Both the position numbers and the translations under genes were made by a program. 64,000 nt of DNA. Origin: Ga0077527 sp945862135. GTDB lineage: Bacteria > Pseudomonadota > Gammaproteobacteria > Burkholderiales > SG8-41. The first letter of the stretch is position 1; each line of letters opens with the position of its first letter. Location: contig CAXNMF010000001.1 in assembly GCA_964203275.1 (NCBI GenBank), positions 186,001 to 250,000 of the forward strand, written 5' to 3'. A model generated the notes under the pieces. That model had not been told where the DNA came from and ran no database searches. It saw nothing but the letters and a program-made list of their open reading frames with translations. This document shows, piece by piece, positions 50,069 to 57,442 of the stretch.

Positions 50069-51037
50069 TTAATTATTGTGCATACCCGATTCGCGCACCA
50101 GTTTGCCCCATTTGGCGATCTGTCCATTCAGATAGGTGGTGAATTCCTGCGGTGTCGTCCATGAGAGTTCGGCGCCCTGTGCGGCGGCGCGGTCCTTCAT
50201 GTCAGCCAGCGTAGTGACGCGCCTCATTTCCTTTCCCAGGCGGTCGATGACGGTAGCCGGAGTGCCGCGCGGTACCATCACGCCATTCCAGGCGTTGACA
50301 TCAAAGCCGGGCAGACCGGATTCAGCGACGGTCGGAATATCAGGCAGTGCCGCCGAACGTTTCGATGAACCGACGGCAATCGCGCGGGCACGCCCCCCCT
50401 TTACGAAGGGTAATGCGGCCGGCACTGACGCAAAGGTGAACTGCGTTTCTCCGGCAACGATTGAAGTGAGCTGCGCCCCCGTACCTTTATAGGGCACGTG
50501 CACGATATCGATCTTGGCCATTGATTTCAGCAGCTCGCCCGAAAGATGGGCGGTGGCGCCGGTGGTACCCGCAGCGTAATTGACCTTGCCCGGCCGCGCC
50601 TTGGCGTAAGCGATCAGCTCCTGCACGTTCTTGACCGGCAGGCTGTTATTGACCAGCAGCACGCCGGGGAACAGCGCGAACAGACTGACGCGCTCAAAGC
50701 TTTTCACGGTGTCGTACGGCAGCTTCTTGTGCAGGCTGGGCATCACCGAAAAGCTGGTGTGCGTATACAGAATGGTGTGACCGTCAGGCACAGCGCCGGC
50801 GACAATTTCCGCCGAAATCAGGCCGCCACCACCCGGGCGGTTGTCGATCACGACTTGATGGCCGAGGCCTTCGCCCATAGCCTGCGCCAGAAGGCGCGAC
50901 ATGATGTCGGTCGTGCCGCCGGGCGCGGAAATGACCACCATACGGATCGGTTTGTCGGGAAAGGCTGCAGCAGCGCTGCCAGCAGCCAAGGCCAGCGTGC
51001 AGGCGACGATGCGCGCGCATTGAAAAGACTTGATCAT
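50069..51037 (-). CDS. Bug-family (TctC) periplasmic solute receptor
   Basis: A 322-residue receptor from the ATG at 51037 with GAGGAG ten bases upstream. The frame is open upstream but shows no homology. The signal peptide ends GSAAAAFPD. DKPIRMVVISAPGGTTDIMS, VVIDNRPGGGGLISAE and VPDGHTILYTHTS are the family motifs, then VPYKGTGAQLTSIVAGE. It heads a minus-strand operon with SDR, MmgE/PrpD and lactonase and is divergent from purE. Confidence 0.93.
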   Translation of the reverse strand: MIKSFQCARIVACTLALAAGSAAAAFPDKPIRMVVISAPGGTTDIMSRLLAQAMGEGLGHQVVIDNRPGGGGLISAEIVAGAVPDGHTILYTHTSFSVMPSLHKKLPYDTVKSFERVSLFALFPGVLLVNNSLPVKNVQELIAYAKARPGKVNYAAGTTGATAHLSGELLKSMAKIDIVHVPYKGTGAQLTSIVAGETQFTFASVPAALPFVKGGRARAIAVGSSKRSAALPDIPTVAESGLPGFDVNAWNGVMVPRGTPATVIDRLGKEMRRVTTLADMKDRAAAQGAELSWTTPQEFTTYLNGQIAKWGKLVRESGMHNN

Positions 51038-51180
51038 CGGGTGTTTCTCCTCGGGTAGGGCCGCCGCTGCAGGGTTCAGCAGGGTGACCGCTGGGGACCG
51101 GCTGATGAGTGTTGCCTTGTTGCGCGGGTCGGGCGATTCTAGCAGCCCTTTCCTGCACACGTGGCCGTGTGTCCGTACTG

Positions 51181-51331
51181 TAAAATATCGCTTTGTCAGA
51201 GCGCGATCATTCGATCATTGTCGGTCGCGCTCCTCCCTCATCCCCGGCCCTTCTCCCGCCGGGAGAAGGGAGTCAACTGCAGAAAATGGATTTCTCCATT
51301 TTCTGAATGACCGGGATTGAAGGGGCATGCA
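51181..51331 (+). promoter_or_regulatory. purE leader with three consecutive hairpins
   Basis: Downstream of a possible -10 (TAAAAT, 51181-51186), three stem-loops follow one another. GAGCGCGA/TCGCGCTC lies at 51199-51232, CCCTTCTCCC/GGGAGAAGGG at 51248-51270, and CAGAAAATGGA/TCCATTTTCTG at 51280-51305. The last ends 26 bases before the purE start. The middle one resembles common REP-like palindromes. No purine riboswitch core was recognised. The row could act as an attenuator or shield the ribosome site; this is unproven. Confidence 0.5.
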
Positions 51332-51826
51332 GTGAAAAAACCGCTGGTCGGCATCGTCATGGGCAGTCAGAGCGACTGGGATGTGATGCAGCATGCCGTC
51401 AACATGGTGCAGCAGTTCGGCGTGCCCTGCGAAGCCAAGGTGGTGTCCGCGCACCGCACCCCCGATCTGCTCTACAGCTATGCTGAACAAGCCGAAGCGC
51501 GCGGCCTGCAATGCATCATCGCCGGCGCCGGTGGCTCCGCACACCTGCCGGGCATGCTCGCCGCAAAAACCATTGTTCCCGTGCTCGGCGTTCCGGTCAC
51601 TTCGCGCGCGCTGCAGGGCCTCGATTCATTGCTGTCCATCGTGCAGATGCCCAAAGGCATTCCTGTCGCCACCTTCGCTGTCGGAGAAGCCGGCGCGGCC
51701 AACGCCGGACTGTTTGCCGTGGCGACACTGGCGCGCAATGACGCCAGGCTCGCAAAAAAACTCGCCGCCTTCCGCAAGAAGCAGACGGCTTCGGTGCGTG
51801 CGATGAAACTGCCGGTGAAAAAATGA
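51332..51826 (+). CDS. purE: N5-carboxyaminoimidazole ribonucleotide mutase
   Basis: A 164-residue class I PurE. The GTG at 51332 (MKKPLVGIVMGSQSDWDVM) has GAAGGGG about eight bases upstream and matches the usual start; the TTG at 51317 is within that site. EAKVVSAHRTPDLLYSYAE holds the conserved SAHR, followed by IAGAGGSAHLPGMLAAKT and GVPVTSRALQGLDSLLSIVQ. It converts N5-CAIR from PurK to CAIR in purine synthesis. purK follows after 188 bases occupied by repeat copy 3. Confidence 0.96.
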   Translation: MKKPLVGIVMGSQSDWDVMQHAVNMVQQFGVPCEAKVVSAHRTPDLLYSYAEQAEARGLQCIIAGAGGSAHLPGMLAAKTIVPVLGVPVTSRALQGLDSLLSIVQMPKGIPVATFAVGEAGAANAGLFAVATLARNDARLAKKLAAFRKKQTASVRAMKLPVKK

Positions 51827-51843
51827 AGGGCTTAAAACCTTTT

Positions 51844-51977
51844 AGCCACAGAGGTCACAGAGGGCACAGAGAGTTTTCCGGAAAATCTCATTGCGTGTCT
51901 CTCAGTAGACAATGCGGCTTGCCACAGATCCGGATCCACCCGGGATTTTCTCTGTGTTCTCTGTGACCTCTGTGGCT
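51844..51977. repeat. CACAGAG-unit inverted repeat, copy 3
   Basis: The left arm (three units, from 51844) and right arm (51950-51977, three units) surround a central segment of about 76 bases containing GCCACAGATCCGG, a stray partial unit. It is flanked on the left by TTAAAACCT, shared with copy 2. It occupies most of the purE-purK gap. Confidence 0.85.
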
Positions 51978-51978
51978 G

Positions 51979-52018
51979 CCTTGGTCTTTTCGTCATGACC
52001 TTGGCCTTTTCCTCATGA
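51979..52018 (+). repeat. Tandem duplication of about 20 bp spanning the purK start, with a 7-residue upstream ORF
   Basis: CCTTGGTCTTTTCGTCATGA is followed at once by CCTTGGCCTTTTCCTCATGA. The second copy carries the purK ATG (52015). The first copy's ATG (51995) starts a reading frame of seven codons ending in a TGA that overlaps the purK ATG. This could couple translation, or be accidental. Confidence 0.5.
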
Positions 52019-53151
52019 TTTTCCCCGACGCCATGCTCGGCATGCTCGGCGGCGGCCAGCTCGGTCGCATGTTCACGCTCGCCGCGCACAGCATGGGTTA
52101 CCGCGTCACCGTGCTCGACCCCGATCCGCTGAGTCCCGCGGGCGCGGTGGCCGATGTACACCTCAAAGCAGCGTATCAGGATCGCGAAGCGCTTCAGCAA
52201 CTCTCAGACAGTTGCGTTGCGGTCACCACCGAATTCGAAAACGTCCCCGCCGAAAGCCTGCGCTGGCTGGCCAGTCACTGCACGGTGCGTCCCGCCGGTG
52301 ATGCGGTGGCCGTGGCACAGGACCGCATCCGCGAAAAAGCCTTTTTCCGCTCGTGCAATCTCGGCGTTGCCCCATACGCGGTCATTGAATGTGATTCCGA
52401 TGCCGCGCAGGCGCCGGCGCATCTGTTTCCGGGCATCCTCAAACGCGCGCGTTTCGGATACGACGGCAAAGGCCAGATTCGTGTCGCCAATGTCGAAGAA
52501 GCGCGCAAGGCTTTCAAGGAACTGGGTAACGAATCCTGCGTACTCGAACAGCGTATTGCGCTCAAATGCGAAATTTCCGCAGTGGTCGCGCGCGGCGCTG
52601 ACGGCATCGGCCGCAGTTTTCCGGTGTCGGAGAACCGCCATCGCAACGGCATCCTTGATATCAGCATCGTACCGGCACGGGTCAAGCCCGAACTGGCAAA
52701 ACAGGCCGAAGAGTGGGCGCTGCGGACTGCCGACAAACTGAATTACTGCGGCGTGCTCGCCGTGGAATTTTTTGTCACCGAATCCGGCGAACTGCTGGTC
52801 AATGAAATGGCGCCGCGTCCGCACAACAGCGGCCACTACACCATCGACGCCTGCGTGACCTCGCAATACGAACAGCAGGTGCGCACACTCTGTGGCTTGC
52901 CGCTGGGCGACACCAAGCTCCTGTCGCCGGTGGTGATGGTCAATCTGCTCGGCGATGCCTGGCAGCAGGGTACGCCGCAATGGGACCGCGTGCTGAACTT
53001 GCCCGATGCCAAGCTGCATCTCTATGGCAAACATGAAGCGCGCGACGGCCGCAAGATGGGCCACTACACCGTACTCGACCACAGCGTCGAAGCCGCGCTG
53101 CAAAAAGCGCTGATTACGCGCGCAGCGTTATACCCAGACTGGAAAGACTGA
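52015..53151 (+). CDS. purK: N5-carboxyaminoimidazole ribonucleotide synthetase
   Basis: A 378-residue ATP-grasp enzyme that carboxylates AIR to N5-CAIR using ATP and bicarbonate. MLGMLGGGQLGRMFTLAA is the N-terminal motif, then ALQQLSDSCVAVTTEFENVP. KRARFGYDGKGQIRVAN is the glycine-rich ATP loop, and NEMAPRPHNSGHYTIDAC carries the metal and substrate ligands. No good ribosome site precedes the ATG, since the tandem duplication lies there. It is immediately followed by purC. Confidence 0.96.
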   Translation: MIFPDAMLGMLGGGQLGRMFTLAAHSMGYRVTVLDPDPLSPAGAVADVHLKAAYQDREALQQLSDSCVAVTTEFENVPAESLRWLASHCTVRPAGDAVAVAQDRIREKAFFRSCNLGVAPYAVIECDSDAAQAPAHLFPGILKRARFGYDGKGQIRVANVEEARKAFKELGNESCVLEQRIALKCEISAVVARGADGIGRSFPVSENRHRNGILDISIVPARVKPELAKQAEEWALRTADKLNYCGVLAVEFFVTESGELLVNEMAPRPHNSGHYTIDACVTSQYEQQVRTLCGLPLGDTKLLSPVVMVNLLGDAWQQGTPQWDRVLNLPDAKLHLYGKHEARDGRKMGHYTVLDHSVEAALQKALITRAALYPDWKD

Positions 53152-53158
53152 TCCGAAG

Positions 53159-54046
53159 ATGAGCGACGCCCCGCTGTACAAGACTGATCTGAAAAGCCTG
53201 CCCTTCCTGCATCGCGGCAAGGTGCGCGACATCTACGCCGTCGGCGACGACAAGCTGCTGGTAGTGCAGAGCGACCGCCTCTCGGCTTTCGACGTCATCC
53301 TTGATGACCCGATTCCCGGCAAGGGCCGCGTGCTGACCGAGCTGTCCTACTTCTGGTTCGACAAGCTCAAGCACATCATCCCCAATCACCTGACCGGCAT
53401 TGATCCCGCAACCGTGGTTGCGCCCGAAGAACGCGCACAGATCGCCGGCCGCGCGATGGTCGTGCACAAGTACAAGCCGCTGATGATTGAAGCGGTGGTG
53501 CGCGGCTACATCATCGGCTCCGGCTGGAGTGACTATCAGAAGACCGGCGCGGTCTGCGGCATCAAGCTGCCCGCTGGGCTGAAGCAGGCGGAAAAACTGG
53601 CGCAGCCGATTTTCACGCCGGCATCAAAAGCCCCCGCCGGCCAGCACGATGAAAACATCACCTACGACGAAGCGGTCGCCACCGTCGGCGCCAAACATGC
53701 GGCGCAGGTCAAGGAAGTGGCGATCCGGCTGTACAACGAAGCGGCGGTGTTTGCCGCGACGCGAGGCATCATCATTGCCGATACCAAATTCGAATTCGGC
53801 GAAGACGCCAAGGGCAACATCGTGCTGATCGATGAAGCGCTGACGCCGGACTCTTCGCGCTTCTGGCCTGCCGCTGAATACCGCACCGGCATCAGCCCGC
53901 CCAGCTTCGACAAGCAGTTCGTACGCGACTGGCTGGAAACCCAGCCCTGGGACAAGACGCCGCCCGCGCCGCGACTACCGGCTGAAGTGCTGAAAAAAAC
54001 CGCGGAAAAGTACCGCGAAGCCCAGACCATGCTCTTAGGTAACTGA
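53159..54046 (+). CDS. purC: SAICAR synthetase (phosphoribosylaminoimidazole-succinocarboxamide synthase)
   Basis: A 295-residue enzyme that joins CAIR and aspartate with ATP. LPFLHRGKVRDIYAVGDDKL is the start motif, DRLSAFDVILDDPIPGKG the next, and EAVVRGYIIGSGWSDYQ with PIFTPASKAPAGQHDENITY the substrate region. LIDEALTPDSSRFWPA completes the signature. The longer length (about 295 rather than 240) is typical of the betaproteobacterial and yeast-like form. It starts 7 bases after purK and ends 1 base before the dCTP deaminase start, so the genes form a tight operon. Confidence 0.96.
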   Translation: MSDAPLYKTDLKSLPFLHRGKVRDIYAVGDDKLLVVQSDRLSAFDVILDDPIPGKGRVLTELSYFWFDKLKHIIPNHLTGIDPATVVAPEERAQIAGRAMVVHKYKPLMIEAVVRGYIIGSGWSDYQKTGAVCGIKLPAGLKQAEKLAQPIFTPASKAPAGQHDENITYDEAVATVGAKHAAQVKEVAIRLYNEAAVFAATRGIIIADTKFEFGEDAKGNIVLIDEALTPDSSRFWPAAEYRTGISPPSFDKQFVRDWLETQPWDKTPPAPRLPAEVLKKTAEKYREAQTMLLGN

Positions 54047-54047
54047 G

Positions 54048-55223
54048 ATGAATGCTGAAGCCGGCAAACTGTTTACCGACGGCGCCAATGCCGACGGCAC
54101 AAACGTGGTGACCACCGGCATCCTGCCCGACCGCGACATCGCCAAGCTGATTGAAGGCGGCCGCATCAGTGCCGAAGGCGGCGTTGATCCGTCACAAATC
54201 CAGCCGGCGAGCCTGGATTTGCGTCTCGGTGCAACTGCATGGCGCGTGCGCGCGAGTTTCCTGCCGGGAAAGTCATCGACGGTGCAGGCGAAAATCGACC
54301 GCCTGAAAATGCATCAGATCGACCTGACCAAACCGACTGTCCTGGAAAAGGGCTGCGTCTACATCGCCGAGCTGATGGAAGAACTGAAGCTGCCCGCCGA
54401 TATCGCCGGGGCGGCCAATCCGAAAAGCTCCACTGGCCGACTCGACATTTTCACGCGCCTGATCACCGATGCCGGCGTGGAGTTTGAAGGCGTCGCCGCC
54501 GGTTACAAGGGCAAGCTGTATGTGGAAATCATGCCGCATACCTTCAGCGTCCTTGCACAACAAGGCACGCGCCTCAACCAGATCCGTTTCATGCGCGGCA
54601 ATCCGCCGCCGTCCGACGCCAAACTCACCGAACTCGACCAGACACTGAAGCTGGTGTATTCCGATACTGACGGTCCGCAGCCGGCGATGATCAAGAACGG
54701 CCTGTGGGTGTCGGTTGATCTGGAAGGTGATTCCAGCAACGGCATCATCGGTTATCGCGCCAAACACCACGCGCCGTTGATCGACCTGTCAAAACTCAAT
54801 CACTACGATCCGCTCGATTTCTGGGAACCGATTCAGCGCAACGCCGACCGTTCGCTGGTGCTGAACCCGGATGACTTCTACATCCTGGTGTCGCGCGAAC
54901 GCGTACGCATCCCCAACAACTTCGCCGCGTCGATGGTGCCCTACGATCCGTCCGTCGGTGAATTCCGCATCCACTACGCCGGCTTTTTTGATCCCGGTTT
55001 CGGTTACGGTACCAACAACCTCAAAGGCGCACGCGCCGTGCTCGAAGTGCGTTCGCACGACGTGCCGTTCATGATCGAACACGGCCAGGACGTCGGTCGC
55101 CTGATCTACGAACGCCTGCTCGGTGAACCCGAAACGCTTTACGGTGTGAACATCGGTTCGAATTACCAGTCGCAGGGACTCAAGCTGTCGAAACAGTTCA
55201 AGCCGCTGGTGATGCTGGGTTAA
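54048..55223 (+). CDS. Double-length 2'-deoxycytidine 5'-triphosphate deaminase
   Basis: A 391-residue protein of the long dCTP deaminase family, in which two dUTPase-like folds are joined. The first half has PASLDLRLGATAWRVRA, GAANPKSSTGRLDIFTR and VAAGYKGKLYVEIMPHTFSV. The second half has DFYILVSRERVRIPNN and FDPGFGYGTN followed by GARAVLEVRSHDVPFMIEHG, where the glutamate of VLEV fits the deaminase catalytic base. It would form dUTP for thymidylate synthesis. The usual single-domain Dcd is about 190 residues. Its place in a purine operon links purine and pyrimidine nucleotide supply. Confidence 0.85.
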   Translation: MNAEAGKLFTDGANADGTNVVTTGILPDRDIAKLIEGGRISAEGGVDPSQIQPASLDLRLGATAWRVRASFLPGKSSTVQAKIDRLKMHQIDLTKPTVLEKGCVYIAELMEELKLPADIAGAANPKSSTGRLDIFTRLITDAGVEFEGVAAGYKGKLYVEIMPHTFSVLAQQGTRLNQIRFMRGNPPPSDAKLTELDQTLKLVYSDTDGPQPAMIKNGLWVSVDLEGDSSNGIIGYRAKHHAPLIDLSKLNHYDPLDFWEPIQRNADRSLVLNPDDFYILVSRERVRIPNNFAASMVPYDPSVGEFRIHYAGFFDPGFGYGTNNLKGARAVLEVRSHDVPFMIEHGQDVGRLIYERLLGEPETLYGVNIGSNYQSQGLKLSKQFKPLVMLG

Positions 55224-55237
55224 ACCCAAGATCTTTT

Positions 55238-55397
55238 GCCACAGAGGTCACAGAGGTCACAGAGAACACAGAGAAGGGCAAAACAGAAGGGCGAAACCCG
55301 GCGCTCTTCAGATGCAGCGTCTCTCGTTATCCTGTCAGCGGTGTTGTTGTTCCGGTTTTCTCTGTGCTCTCTGTGCTCTCTGTGCTCTCTGTGGCTG
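55238..55397. repeat. CACAGAG-unit inverted repeat, copy 4 (four units per arm)
   Basis: The left arm has four 9-bp units (GCCACAGAG, then TCACAGAG twice and ACACAGAG), and the right arm (55359-55397) has four CTCTGTG units. The centre is about 85 bases. It fills the gap between the dCTP deaminase and sua5 genes. This is the longest of the four copies. Confidence 0.85.
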
Positions 55398-55410
55398 CTC
55401 TCATGTTTTA

Positions 55411-55430
55411 TAAGTATTTGATTTTAATAA
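55411..55430 (-). repeat. AT-rich intergenic box, copy D
   Basis: On the minus strand this reads TTATTAAAATCAAATACTTA, closely matching the boxes at 5511 and 9806. It lies between repeat copy 4 and the sua5 start. Confidence 0.4.
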
Positions 55431-55461
55431 TATTTTTAACACCCTGCGGCAGACTGCCAGC

Positions 55462-56445
55462 ATGACCGTTTCCACCACCGACATCGCCCACGCCGCCGCC
55501 GTCCTGAAAGCCGGCGAACTCGTCGCATTCCCGACGGAGACGGTGTACGGCCTCGGCGCTGATGCGTCGAATGCCGATGCGGTGCGCAAAGTATTTGCGG
55601 CCAAAGGTCGACCCGCTGATCATCCATTGATCGTGCACATCGCCGCCGCCGTGCAATTGGCGGACTGGGCGCGCGACATTCCGCCGGCCGCACACACACT
55701 TGCCAAAAAGTTCTGGCCCGGCCCGCTGACGCTGGTGCTCAAGCGCCATCCGAATGTGCCGGTTGCCGTCACCGGCGGGCAGGACACCGTTGCCATCCGC
55801 GTGCCGTCGCATCCGGTGGCGCAGGCGCTGCTGCGCGCTTTCGGCGGCGGCATTGCCGCGCCTTCCGCGAATCTTTTCGGCCGCGTATCGGCCACCACTG
55901 CGGCGCATGTGCATGAAGAATTCGGCGATGTCGTGGCCTGTGTGCTCGATGGCGGTGCAGCAGATGTCGGCATTGAATCCACGATTGTCGATTGTTCGCG
56001 CGGTGAACCCGCATTGCTGCGCCCGGGCTGGATCACGCCGCAGCAACTCGAAGCCGCGCTCGGCACTGCGCTGGCGGCGCCGCAGGCTGCAGCACCGCGC
56101 GCCTCAGGCATGCTCGACAAACATTACGCACCGCAGACGCCGCTGATGCTGATGGAAGGCGACCTCGTCGCCGAACTCGCGCGCAGCCTCACGCGCCAGG
56201 GCAAACGCGTGGCCGCGCTGGCGCGTACCTCGCTGCGCCCGCTGATCGACAACATGGTGTGGATCGCTGCACCCGCCGATGCCGCCGGTTACGCACATGA
56301 TCTCTACGCCAACCTGCGCACGCTCGACCACGCAGGCTGCGATGCGATTCTTGTTGAACAGCCGCCAGATGAAGCGGAATGGATCGCCATTCGTGACCGC
56401 CTAAATCGTGCCGCTGCCGGTTCCGGCGAAACCTCACCTGATTAA
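55462..56445 (+). CDS. L-threonylcarbamoyladenylate synthase, Sua5 type
   Basis: A 327-residue protein with the YrdC fold followed by the Sua5 domain. LVAFPTETVYGLGADA, KVFAAKGRPADHPLIVHI (the KxR substrate motif) and FWPGPLTLVLKRH mark the first domain, and APSANLFGRVSATTAAHV the nucleotide site. LRPGWITPQQLEAAL and ASGMLDKHYAPQTPL begin the C-terminal Sua5 part. It makes threonylcarbamoyl-AMP from threonine, bicarbonate and ATP for the t6A modification of ANN-decoding tRNAs. Placement after purine genes is common in betaproteobacteria. Confidence 0.93.
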   Translation: MTVSTTDIAHAAAVLKAGELVAFPTETVYGLGADASNADAVRKVFAAKGRPADHPLIVHIAAAVQLADWARDIPPAAHTLAKKFWPGPLTLVLKRHPNVPVAVTGGQDTVAIRVPSHPVAQALLRAFGGGIAAPSANLFGRVSATTAAHVHEEFGDVVACVLDGGAADVGIESTIVDCSRGEPALLRPGWITPQQLEAALGTALAAPQAAAPRASGMLDKHYAPQTPLMLMEGDLVAELARSLTRQGKRVAALARTSLRPLIDNMVWIAAPADAAGYAHDLYANLRTLDHAGCDAILVEQPPDEAEWIAIRDRLNRAAAGSGETSPD

Positions 56446-56475
56446 ACCCATCACTCTTCCAGACAGAGAGCACTC

Positions 56476-57414
56476 ATGAAACACGACGTCATCCTCACCG
56501 CCAAAGGCCACCCCGGCACGCAGAAACGCATGGAGCAGGAGTTCGAGCTGATCAAGTTGTGGGAACAGCCGGACCGCGCAGCGGCACTCAAAGCTGCCGC
56601 GCCTAAAATCCGCGCGCTCGCGCATACCGGCCACAGCAAGGTCGATGCTGCGCTGATGGACGCGCTGCCCAAACTCGAAATCATTTCCAACTTCGGCGTC
56701 GGCGTGGACCAGATCGACCTCGATGCCGCCAAGCAGCGCGGCATCATTGTTACCAACACCGCGAATGTGCTGAATGATTGCGTCGCTGATTGCGCGATTG
56801 CACTGGTGCTCAACACCATGCGCAAATTTCCGCAAGCCGACAAATATCTGCGCGCGGGTTTGTGGAAAACCCAGGGCACCTATCAGTTCACCACCTCGCT
56901 CGGCGGCAAGACGCTGGGCATCCTCGGCCTCGGCCGCATCGGTGAAGAAATCGCCGCGCGCGCCAAAGCCTTCAAGATGAACGTCCGTTATCACAACCGC
57001 AACAAAAAGGATGTGCCCTACGCCTATGACCCGGACGTGGTCACGCTGGCGAAAAATTGCGATGTGCTGGTCGCGATCACGCCCGGCGGTCCCGAAACCA
57101 AAGGCATTGTGAATTCCGCCGTACTCGACGCGCTGGGTCCGCAGGGTTATCTGGTCAACGTTGCTCGCGGCTCGGTGGTGGATCAGCCGGTGCTGCTGAA
57201 GTATCTGCAGGAGAAAAAAATCGCCGGCGCGGGACTCGATGTCTATTACGACGAACCCAATGTCGATCCGGCCTTCTTCGAACTCGACAACGCCGTGTTG
57301 CTGCCGCATATGGCCAGCGCCACCAATGAAACGCGTACTGCGATGGGCGGGCTGCAAATCGAAAACATCATGCTGCACCTCAGCGGCAAGCCGGTAAAAA
57401 CGCCGGTGGATTGA
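56476..57414 (+). CDS. D-isomer-specific 2-hydroxyacid dehydrogenase (glyoxylate/hydroxypyruvate reductase-like)
   Basis: A 312-residue dehydrogenase with AGAG-type leader upstream of the ATG. ISNFGVGVDQIDLDAAKQRG is the substrate-domain motif, LGILGLGRIGEEIAARAKAF the cofactor motif, and VNVARGSVVDQ (Arg), YYDEPNVDP (Glu) and LLPHMASATNE (His) the catalytic set. It is distinct from the copy at 29604. The neighbouring CaiB/BaiF CoA-transferase, 28 bases downstream, suggests it works on an acid that is then activated, but the substrate is not known. Confidence 0.9.
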   Translation: MKHDVILTAKGHPGTQKRMEQEFELIKLWEQPDRAAALKAAAPKIRALAHTGHSKVDAALMDALPKLEIISNFGVGVDQIDLDAAKQRGIIVTNTANVLNDCVADCAIALVLNTMRKFPQADKYLRAGLWKTQGTYQFTTSLGGKTLGILGLGRIGEEIAARAKAFKMNVRYHNRNKKDVPYAYDPDVVTLAKNCDVLVAITPGGPETKGIVNSAVLDALGPQGYLVNVARGSVVDQPVLLKYLQEKKIAGAGLDVYYDEPNVDPAFFELDNAVLLPHMASATNETRTAMGGLQIENIMLHLSGKPVKTPVD

Positions 57415-57442
57415 CCACTGCAGCACGCGTCATAAACAGGCA

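Noticed and set aside
51199..51305. Purine riboswitch in the purE leader
   Set aside because: No three-way junction core could be recognised; only simple hairpins are seen.
55238..55397. CRISPR array from the CACAGAG repeats
   Set aside because: Units are 9 bp and abutting, without spacers, and arranged as inverted arms.
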